Positions 50,546 to 61,778 of a DNA stretch of 64,000 bases are shown here, piece after piece. The number at the start of each line of letters is the position of its first letter. Positions within the stretch are counted from its first letter, which is position 1. Source of the DNA: Bathymodiolus brooksi (Eukaryota > Mollusca > Bivalvia > Mytilida > Modiolidae); the NCBI GenBank assembly GCA_963680875.1, contig OY804589.1:30730962-30794961 (forward strand), written 5' to 3'. The notes below the pieces were generated by a model, which saw only the letters and a program-made list of their open reading frames with translations, ran no database searches and was not told the DNA's origin. The position numbers were made by a program, and so were the translations under genes.

Positions 50546-53500
50546 GCAGAGGCATTGACAAACGTTTTGAGGTATCATACATGTAGATCAAGCCTCCCTG
50601 AGGACCGGAAGTTGCCTATTACGGAACTAAAATGGGATGCCAGGACCGTGACGGATATTCCGGGTAATAACGCATATTGGTTTTTCGCATTTTTCTGGCT
50701 AATGAAGGGCTCCAGAAATAAAAACTAAACATATATATTAAGCAGAGACCCCTGTGCACATATTTGTTAATGTATTTGGTTATTCGGGCCGCCATGGGGA
50801 CCGGAAGGGGGTCAAAACATAGGTAAACCGTTTTATTTTAACCTACCGCCGGACATTGGTTTTACATTATTTACTCCAATCAAGGGGCGTATAGACAGTC
50901 TTACTGTATATATTTATAAAGCAGAGACATGTACAAACATTTTGAGGTATAATACTTGTATGTCAAGCTATCCTGGAGACCGGAAGTGGACGACAATTGA
51001 GCCATAATGGTTGTACAGCCAGCAATTTTGACCTACCCGACCATGGTTTTTTACCTCTTACTTGGTCCACAGGTCCTATGGAATGATATACGGGGATTAG
51101 TTATCAAGCAGAGGCATTGCCAAACGTTTTGAAGTATCATACATGTAGATCAAGCCTCCCTCAGGACCGGAAGTTGCCTATTACGGAGCTAAAATGGGAT
51201 GCCAGGACCGTGACGGATATTCCGGGTAATAACGCATATTGGTTTTTCACATTTTTCTGGCTAACGAAGGGCTCCAGAAATAAAAACTAAACATATATAT
51301 TAAGCAGAGACCCATGTGCACATATTTGTTAATGTATTTGGTTATTCGGGCCGCCATGGGGACCGGAAGGGGGTGAAAACATAGGTAAACCGTTTTATTT
51401 TAACCTACCGCCGGACATTGGTTTTACATTATTTACTCCAATCAAGGGGCGTATAGACAGTCTTACTGTATATATTTATAAAGCAGAGACATGTACAAAC
51501 ATTTTGAGGTATAATACTTGTATGTCAAGCTATCCTGGAGACCGGAAGTGGACGACAATTGAGCCATAATGGTTGTACAGCCAGCAATTTTGACCTACCC
51601 GACCATGGTTTTTTACCTCTTACTTGGTCCACAGGTCCTATGGAATGATATACGGGGATTAGTTATCAAGCAGAGGCATTGCCAAACGTTTTGAAGTATC
51701 ATACATGTAGATCAAGCCTCCCTCAGGACCGGAAGTTGCCTATTACGGAGCTAAAATGGGATGCCAGGACCGTGACGGATATTCCGGGTAATAACGCATA
51801 TTGGTTTTTCACATTTTTCTGGCTAACGAAGGGCTCCAGAAATAAAAACTAAACATATATATTAAGCAGAGACCCATGTGCACATATTTGTTAATGTATT
51901 TGGTTATTCGGGCCGCCATGGGGACCGGAAGGGGGTGAAAACATAGGTAAACCGTTTTATTTTAACCTACCGCCGGACATTGGTTTTACATTATTTACTC
52001 CAATCAAGGGGCGTATAGACAGTCGTACTGTATATATTTATAAAGCAGAGACATGTACAAACATTTTGAGGTATAATACATGTATGTCAAGCTATCCTGG
52101 AGACCGGAAGTGGACGACAATTGAGCCATAATGGTTGTACAGCCAGCAATTTTGACCTACCCGACCATGGTTTTTTACCTCTTACTTGGTCCACAGGTCC
52201 TATGGAATGATCTACGGGGAATAGTTATCAAGCAGAGGCATTGCCAAACGTTTTGAAGTATCATACATGTAGATCAAGCCTCCCTCAGGACCGGAAGTTG
52301 CCTATTACGGAGCTAAAATGGGATGCCAGGACCGTGACGGATATTCCGGGTAATAACGCATATTGGTTTTTCACATTTTTCTGGCTAACGAAGGGCTCCA
52401 GAAATAAAAACTAAACATATATATTAAGCAGAGACCCATGTGCACATATTTGTTAATGTATTTGGTTATTCGGGCCGCCATGGGGACCGGAAGGGGGTGA
52501 AAACATAGGTAAACCGTTTTATTTTAACCTACCGCCGGACATTGGTTTTACATTATTTACTCCAATCAAGGGGCGTATAGACAGTCTTACTGTATATATT
52601 TATAAAGCAGAGACATGTACAAACATTTTGAGGTATAATACATGTATGTCAAGCTATCCTGGAGACCGGAAGTGGACGACAATTGAGCCATAATGGTTGT
52701 ACAGCCAGCAATTTTGACCTACCCGACCATGGTTTTTTACCTCTTACTTGGTCCACAGGTCCTATGGAATGATCTACGGGGAATAGTTATCAAGCAGAGG
52801 CATTGACAAACGTTTTGAGGTATCATACATGTAGATCAAGCCTCCCTGAGGACCGGAAGTTGCCTATTACGGAACTAAAATGGGATGCCAGGACCGTGAC
52901 GGATATTCCGGGTAATAACGCATATTGGTTTTTCGCATTTTTCTAGCTAATGAAGGGCTCCAGAAATAAAAACTAAACATATATATTAAGCAGAGACCCC
53001 TGTGCACATATTTGTTAATGTATTTGGTTATTCGGGCAGCCATGGGGACCGGAAGGGGGTGAAAACATAGGTAAACCGTTTTATTTTAACCTACCGCCGG
53101 ACATTGGTTTTACATTATTTACTCCAATCAAGGGGCGTATAGACAGTCTTACTGTATATATTTATAAAGCAGAGACATGTACAAACATTTTGAGGTATAA
53201 TACATGTATGTCAAGCTATCCTGGAGACCGGAAGTGGACGACAATTGAGCCATAATGGTTGTACAGCCGGCAATTTTGACCTACCCGTCCATGGTTTTTT
53301 ACCTCTTACTTGGTCCACAGGTCCTATGGAATGATCTACGGGGAATAGTTATCAAGCAGAGGCATTGACAAACGTTTTGAAGTATCATACATGTAGATCA
53401 AGCATCCCTGAGGACCGGAAGTTGCCTATTATGGAACTAAAATGGGATGCCAGGACCGTGACGGATATTCCGGGTAATAACGCATATTGGTTTTTCGCAT

Positions 53501-55039
53501 TTTTCTGGCTAACGAAGAGCTCCAGAAATAAAAACTAAACATATATATTAAGCAGAGACACCTGTGCACATATTTGTTAAGGTATTTGTTTATTCGGGCC
53601 GCCATGGGGACCGGCAGTGGTGAAAACATAGGTAAACCGTTTTATTTTAACCTACCGCCGGACATTGGTTTTACATTATTTACTCCAATCAAGGGGCGTA
53701 TAGACAGTCGTACTGTATATAGTTATAACGCAGAGACATGTACAAACATTTTGAGGTATAATACTTGTATATCAAGCTATCCTGGAGACCGGAAGTGGAC
53801 GACAATTGAGCCATAATGGTTGTACAGCCAGCAATTTTGACCTACCCGACCATGGTTTTTTACCTCTTACTTGGTCCACAGGTCCTATGGAATGATATAC
53901 GGAGATTAGTTATCAAGCAGAGGCATTGACAAACGTTTTGAAGTATCATACATGTAGATCAAGCCTCCCTCAGGACCGGAAGTTGCCTATTACGGAGCTA
54001 AAATGGGATGCCAGGACCGTGACGGATATTCCGGGTAATAACGCATATTGGTTTTTCGCATTTTTCTGGCTAACGAAGGGCTCCAGAAATAAAAACGAAA
54101 CATATATATTAAGCAGAGACCCATGTGCACATATTTGTTAATGTATTTGGTTATTCGGGCCGCCATGGGGACCGGAAGGGGGTGAAAACATAGGTAAACC
54201 GTTTTATTTTAACCTACCGCCGGACATTGGTTTTACATTATTTACTCCAATCAAGGGGCGTATAGACAGTCTTACTGTATATATTTATAAAGCAGAGACA
54301 TGTACAAACATTTTGAGGTATAATACATGTATGTCAAGCTATCCTGGAGACCGGAAGTGGACGACAATTGAGCCATAATGGTTGTACAGCCAGCAATTTT
54401 GACCTACCCAACATGGTTTTTTACCTCTTACTTGGTCCACAGGTCCTATGGAATGATCTACGGGGAATGGTTATCAAGCAGAGGCATTGTCAAACGTTTT
54501 GAGGTATCATACATGTAGATCAAGCCTCCCTGAGGACCGGAAGTTGCCTATTACGGAACTAAAATGGGATGCAAGGACCGTGACGGATATTCCGGGTAAT
54601 AACGCATATTGGTTTTTCGCATTTTTCTGGCTAACGAAGGGCTCCAGAAATAAAAACTAAACATATATATTAAGCAGAGACCCCTGTGCACATATTTGTT
54701 AATGTATTTGGTTATTCGGGCAGTCATGGGGACCGGAAGGGGGTGAAAACATAGGTAAACCGTTTTATTTTAACCTACCGCCGGACATTGGTTTTACATT
54801 ATTTACTCCAATCAAGGGGCGTATAGACAGTCTTACTGTATATATTTATAAGGCAGAGACATGTACAAACATTTTGAGGTATAATACATGTATGTCAAGC
54901 TATCCTGGAGACCGGAAGTGGACGACAATTGAGCCATAATGGTTGTACAGCCAGCAATTTTGACCTACCCGACCATGGTTTTTTACCTCTTACTTGGTCC
55001 ACAGGTCCTATGGAATGATATACGGGAATTAGTTATCAA
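50546..55039 (+). repeat. 8-monomer higher-order repeat, copy 1 (M91-M98)
   Basis: 4494 bp, monomers at 50546, 51108, 51670, 52232, 52794, 53356, 53917 and 54478; only M96 is short-B. Private markers shared with copy 2 include GGGGGTCAAAAC (M91), TTCTAGCTAATG (M95), TATTATGGAAC (M96), ACGGAGATTAG at the end of M96, AAAAACGAAAC (M97) and GATGCAAGGACC (M98). M92-M94 are themselves near-identical neighbours of the GCCAAACG type. The one difference I noticed from copy 2 is A at 53892 versus T at 58386. Confidence 0.93.
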
Positions 55040-58000
55040 GCAGAGGCATTGACAAACGTTTTGAGGTATCATACATGTAGATCAAGCCTCCCTGAGGACC
55101 GGAAGTTGCCTATTACGGAACTAAAATGGGATGCCAGGACCGTGACGGATATTCCGGGTAATAACGCATATTGGTTTTTCGCATTTTTCTGGCTAATGAA
55201 GGGCTCCAGAAATAAAAACTAAACATATATATTAAGCAGAGACCCCTGTGCACATATTTGTTAATGTATTTGGTTATTCGGGCCGCCATGGGGACCGGAA
55301 GGGGGTCAAAACATAGGTAAACCGTTTTATTTTAACCTACCGCCGGACATTGGTTTTACATTATTTACTCCAATCAAGGGGCGTATAGACAGTCTTACTG
55401 TATATATTTATAAAGCAGAGACATGTACAAACATTTTGAGGTATAATACTTGTATGTCAAGCTATCCTGGAGACCGGAAGTGGACGACAATTGAGCCATA
55501 ATGGTTGTACAGCCAGCAATTTTGACCTACCCGACCATGGTTTTTTACCTCTTACTTGGTCCACAGGTCCTATGGAATGATATACGGGGATTAGTTATCA
55601 AGCAGAGGCATTGCCAAACGTTTTGAAGTATCATACATGTAGATCAAGCCTCCCTCAGGACCGGAAGTTGCCTATTACGGAGCTAAAATGGGATGCCAGG
55701 ACCGTGACGGATATTCCGGGTAATAACGCATATTGGTTTTTCACATTTTTCTGGCTAACGAAGGGCTCCAGAAATAAAAACTAAACATATATATTAAGCA
55801 GAGACCCATGTGCACATATTTGTTAATGTATTTGGTTATTCGGGCCGCCATGGGGACCGGAAGGGGGTGAAAACATAGGTAAACCGTTTTATTTTAACCT
55901 ACCGCCGGACATTGGTTTTACATTATTTACTCCAATCAAGGGGCGTATAGACAGTCTTACTGTATATATTTATAAAGCAGAGACATGTACAAACATTTTG
56001 AGGTATAATACTTGTATGTCAAGCTATCCTGGAGACCGGAAGTGGACGACAATTGAGCCATAATGGTTGTACAGCCAGCAATTTTGACCTACCCGACCAT
56101 GGTTTTTTACCTCTTACTTGGTCCACAGGTCCTATGGAATGATATACGGGGATTAGTTATCAAGCAGAGGCATTGCCAAACGTTTTGAAGTATCATACAT
56201 GTAGATCAAGCCTCCCTCAGGACCGGAAGTTGCCTATTACGGAGCTAAAATGGGATGCCAGGACCGTGACGGATATTCCGGGTAATAACGCATATTGGTT
56301 TTTCACATTTTTCTGGCTAACGAAGGGCTCCAGAAATAAAAACTAAACATATATATTAAGCAGAGACCCATGTGCACATATTTGTTAATGTATTTGGTTA
56401 TTCGGGCCGCCATGGGGACCGGAAGGGGGTGAAAACATAGGTAAACCGTTTTATTTTAACCTACCGCCGGACATTGGTTTTACATTATTTACTCCAATCA
56501 AGGGGCGTATAGACAGTCGTACTGTATATATTTATAAAGCAGAGACATGTACAAACATTTTGAGGTATAATACATGTATGTCAAGCTATCCTGGAGACCG
56601 GAAGTGGACGACAATTGAGCCATAATGGTTGTACAGCCAGCAATTTTGACCTACCCGACCATGGTTTTTTACCTCTTACTTGGTCCACAGGTCCTATGGA
56701 ATGATCTACGGGGAATAGTTATCAAGCAGAGGCATTGCCAAACGTTTTGAAGTATCATACATGTAGATCAAGCCTCCCTCAGGACCGGAAGTTGCCTATT
56801 ACGGAGCTAAAATGGGATGCCAGGACCGTGACGGATATTCCGGGTAATAACGCATATTGGTTTTTCACATTTTTCTGGCTAACGAAGGGCTCCAGAAATA
56901 AAAACTAAACATATATATTAAGCAGAGACCCATGTGCACATATTTGTTAATGTATTTGGTTATTCGGGCCGCCATGGGGACCGGAAGGGGGTGAAAACAT
57001 AGGTAAACCGTTTTATTTTAACCTACCGCCGGACATTGGTTTTACATTATTTACTCCAATCAAGGGGCGTATAGACAGTCTTACTGTATATATTTATAAA
57101 GCAGAGACATGTACAAACATTTTGAGGTATAATACATGTATGTCAAGCTATCCTGGAGACCGGAAGTGGACGACAATTGAGCCATAATGGTTGTACAGCC
57201 AGCAATTTTGACCTACCCGACCATGGTTTTTTACCTCTTACTTGGTCCACAGGTCCTATGGAATGATCTACGGGGAATAGTTATCAAGCAGAGGCATTGA
57301 CAAACGTTTTGAGGTATCATACATGTAGATCAAGCCTCCCTGAGGACCGGAAGTTGCCTATTACGGAACTAAAATGGGATGCCAGGACCGTGACGGATAT
57401 TCCGGGTAATAACGCATATTGGTTTTTCGCATTTTTCTAGCTAATGAAGGGCTCCAGAAATAAAAACTAAACATATATATTAAGCAGAGACCCCTGTGCA
57501 CATATTTGTTAATGTATTTGGTTATTCGGGCAGCCATGGGGACCGGAAGGGGGTGAAAACATAGGTAAACCGTTTTATTTTAACCTACCGCCGGACATTG
57601 GTTTTACATTATTTACTCCAATCAAGGGGCGTATAGACAGTCTTACTGTATATATTTATAAAGCAGAGACATGTACAAACATTTTGAGGTATAATACATG
57701 TATGTCAAGCTATCCTGGAGACCGGAAGTGGACGACAATTGAGCCATAATGGTTGTACAGCCGGCAATTTTGACCTACCCGTCCATGGTTTTTTACCTCT
57801 TACTTGGTCCACAGGTCCTATGGAATGATCTACGGGGAATAGTTATCAAGCAGAGGCATTGACAAACGTTTTGAAGTATCATACATGTAGATCAAGCATC
57901 CCTGAGGACCGGAAGTTGCCTATTATGGAACTAAAATGGGATGCCAGGACCGTGACGGATATTCCGGGTAATAACGCATATTGGTTTTTCGCATTTTTCT

Positions 58001-59533
58001 GGCTAACGAAGAGCTCCAGAAATAAAAACTAAACATATATATTAAGCAGAGACACCTGTGCACATATTTGTTAAGGTATTTGTTTATTCGGGCCGCCATG
58101 GGGACCGGCAGTGGTGAAAACATAGGTAAACCGTTTTATTTTAACCTACCGCCGGACATTGGTTTTACATTATTTACTCCAATCAAGGGGCGTATAGACA
58201 GTCGTACTGTATATAGTTATAACGCAGAGACATGTACAAACATTTTGAGGTATAATACTTGTATATCAAGCTATCCTGGAGACCGGAAGTGGACGACAAT
58301 TGAGCCATAATGGTTGTACAGCCAGCAATTTTGACCTACCCGACCATGGTTTTTTACCTCTTACTTGGTCCACAGGTCCTATGGATTGATATACGGAGAT
58401 TAGTTATCAAGCAGAGGCATTGACAAACGTTTTGAAGTATCATACATGTAGATCAAGCCTCCCTCAGGACCGGAAGTTGCCTATTACGGAGCTAAAATGG
58501 GATGCCAGGACCGTGACGGATATTCCGGGTAATAACGCATATTGGTTTTTCGCATTTTTCTGGCTAACGAAGGGCTCCAGAAATAAAAACGAAACATATA
58601 TATTAAGCAGAGACCCATGTGCACATATTTGTTAATGTATTTGGTTATTCGGGCCGCCATGGGGACCGGAAGGGGGTGAAAACATAGGTAAACCGTTTTA
58701 TTTTAACCTACCGCCGGACATTGGTTTTACATTATTTACTCCAATCAAGGGGCGTATAGACAGTCTTACTGTATATATTTATAAAGCAGAGACATGTACA
58801 AACATTTTGAGGTATAATACATGTATGTCAAGCTATCCTGGAGACCGGAAGTGGACGACAATTGAGCCATAATGGTTGTACAGCCAGCAATTTTGACCTA
58901 CCCAACATGGTTTTTTACCTCTTACTTGGTCCACAGGTCCTATGGAATGATCTACGGGGAATGGTTATCAAGCAGAGGCATTGTCAAACGTTTTGAGGTA
59001 TCATACATGTAGATCAAGCCTCCCTGAGGACCGGAAGTTGCCTATTACGGAACTAAAATGGGATGCAAGGACCGTGACGGATATTCCGGGTAATAACGCA
59101 TATTGGTTTTTCGCATTTTTCTGGCTAACGAAGGGCTCCAGAAATAAAAACTAAACATATATATTAAGCAGAGACCCCTGTGCACATATTTGTTAATGTA
59201 TTTGGTTATTCGGGCAGTCATGGGGACCGGAAGGGGGTGAAAACATAGGTAAACCGTTTTATTTTAACCTACCGCCGGACATTGGTTTTACATTATTTAC
59301 TCCAATCAAGGGGCGTATAGACAGTCTTACTGTATATATTTATAAGGCAGAGACATGTACAAACATTTTGAGGTATAATACATGTATGTCAAGCTATCCT
59401 GGAGACCGGAAGTGGACGACAATTGAGCCATAATGGTTGTACAGCCAGCAATTTTGACCTACCCGACCATGGTTTTTTACCTCTTACTTGGTCCACAGGT
59501 CCTATGGAATGATATACGGGAATTAGTTATCAA
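55040..59533 (+). repeat. 8-monomer higher-order repeat, copy 2 (M99-M106)
   Basis: 4494 bp, an essentially identical tandem copy of the preceding segment; M104 (57850) is the short-B monomer. The duplication boundary coincides with a monomer boundary to within my resolution: M107 no longer matches M99 (GAAGTATC and GTATATCAAGC against GAGGTATC and GTAGATCAAGC). This is the largest clean tandem duplication in the window. Confidence 0.93.
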
Positions 59534-61778
59534 GCAGAGGCATTGACAAACGTTTTGAAGTATCATACATGTATATCAAGCCTCCCTGAGGACCGGAAGT
59601 TGCCTATTACGGAGCTAAAATGGGATGCCAGGACCGTGACGGATATTCCGGGTAATAACGCATATTGGTTTTTCGCATTTTTCTGGCTAACGAAGAGCTC
59701 CAGAAATAAAAACTAAACATATATATTAAGCAGAGACCCCTGCGCACATATTTGTTAAGGTATTTGGTTATTCGGGCCGCCATGGGGACCGGCAGGGGTG
59801 AAAACATAGGTAAACCGTTTTATTTTAACCTACCGCCGGACATTGGTTTTACATTATTTACTCCAATCAAGGGACATATAGACAGTCTTACTGTATATAT
59901 TTATGAAGCAGAGACATGTACAAACATTTTGAGGTATAATACATGTATGTCAAGCTATCCTGGAGACCGGAAGTGGACGACAATTGAGCCATAATGGTTG
60001 TACAGCCGGCAATTTTGACCTACCCGACCATGGTTTTTTACCTCTTACTTGGTCCACATGTCCTATGGAATGATCTACGGGGAATAGTTATCAAGCAGAG
60101 GCATTGACAAACGTTCTGAAGTATCATACATGTAGATCAAGCCTCCCTGAGGACCGGAAGTTGCCTATTACGGAACTAAAATGGGATGCCAGGACCGTGA
60201 CGGATATTCCGGGTAATAACGCATATTGGTTTTTCGCATTTTTCTGGCTAACGAAGAGCTCCAGAAATAAAATTTAAACATATATATTAAGCAGAGACAC
60301 CTGCGCACATATTTGTTAAGGTATTTGTTTATTCGGGCCGCCATGAGGACCGGCAGCGGTGAAAACATAGGTAAACCGTTTTATTTTAACCTACCGCCGG
60401 ACATTGGTTTTACATTATTTACTCCAATCAAGGGGCGTATAGACAGTCGTACTGTATATATTTATAAAGCAGAGACATGTACAAACATTTTGAGGTATAA
60501 TACTTGTATGTCAAGCTATCCTGGAGACCGGAAGTGGACGACAATTGAGCCATAATGGTTGTACAGCCAGCAATTTTGACCTACCCGACCATGGTTTTTT
60601 ACCTCTTACTTGGTCCACAGGTCCTATGGAATGATATACGGGGATTAGTTATCAAGCAGAGGCATTGCCAAACGTTTTGAAGTATCATACATGTAGATCA
60701 AGCCTCCCTCAGGACCGGAAGTTGCCTATTACGGAGCTAAAATGGGATGCCAGGACCGTGACGGATATTCCGGGTAATAACGCATATTGGTTTTTCGCAT
60801 TTTTCTGGCTAACGAAGGGCTCCAGAAATAAAAACTAAACATATATATTAAGCAGAGACCCCTGTGCACATATTTGTTAATGTATTTGGTTATTCGGGCA
60901 GTCATGGGGACCGGAAGGGGGTGAAAACATAGGTAAACCGTTTTATTTTAACCTACCGCCGGACATTGGTTTTACATTATTTACTCCAATCAAGGGGCGT
61001 ATAGACAGTCTTACTGTATATATTTATAAGGCAGAGACATGTACAAACATTTTGAGGTATAATACATGTATGTCAAGCTATCCTGGAGACCGGAAGTGGA
61101 CGACAATTGAGCCATAATGGTTGTACAGCCAGCAATTTTGACCTACCCGACCATGGTTTTTTACCTCTTACTTGGTCCACAGGTCCTATGGAATGATATA
61201 CGGGAATTAGTTATCAAGCAGAGGCATTGACAAACGTTTTGAAGTATCATACATGTATATCAAGCCTCCCTGAGGACCGGAAGTTGCCTATTACGGAGCT
61301 AAAATGGGATGCCAGGACCGTGACGGATATTCCGGGTAATAACGCATATTGGTTTTTCGCATTTTTCTGGCTAACGAAGAGCTCCAGAAATAAAAACTAA
61401 ACATATATATTAAGCAGAGACCCCTGCGCACATATTTGTTAAGGTATTTGGTTATTCGGGCCGCCATGGGGACCGGAAGGGGTGAAAACATAGGTAAACC
61501 GTTTTATTTTAACCTACCGCCGGACATTGGTTTTACATTATTTACTCCAATCAAGGGACATATAGACAGTCTTACTGTATATATTTATAAAGCAGAGACA
61601 TGTACAAACATTTTGAGGTATAATACATGTATGTCAAGCTATCCTGGAGACCGGAAGTGGACGACAATTGAGCCATAATGGTTGTACAGCCGGCAATTTT
61701 GACCTACCCGACCATGGTTTTTTACCTCTTACTTGGTCCACATGTCCTATGGAATGATCTACGGGGAATAGTTATCAA
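59534..61778 (+). repeat. Block M107-M110 with 3-monomer repeat
   Basis: Monomers at 59534, 60095, 60656 and 61218; M107, M108 and M110 are short-B. M107 and M110 match at 1684 bp and share CCACATGTCC near 60057 and 61740, found nowhere else, so M107-M109 has begun to duplicate. M110 has AAGGGG after the core, a 1-bp shorter form of the long-B sequence. M107 carries TTATGAAGCAG. M107-M108 resemble the short-B cassettes further left. Confidence 0.8.

Noticed and set aside
53926..54141. 71-codon frame in M97, repeated at 58420-58635 in M105
   Set aside because: It exists only because TAA in AAAAACTAAAC became GAA in AAAAACGAAAC within the duplicated HOR. It starts at TTG, and the second copy is just the 4494-bp duplication.
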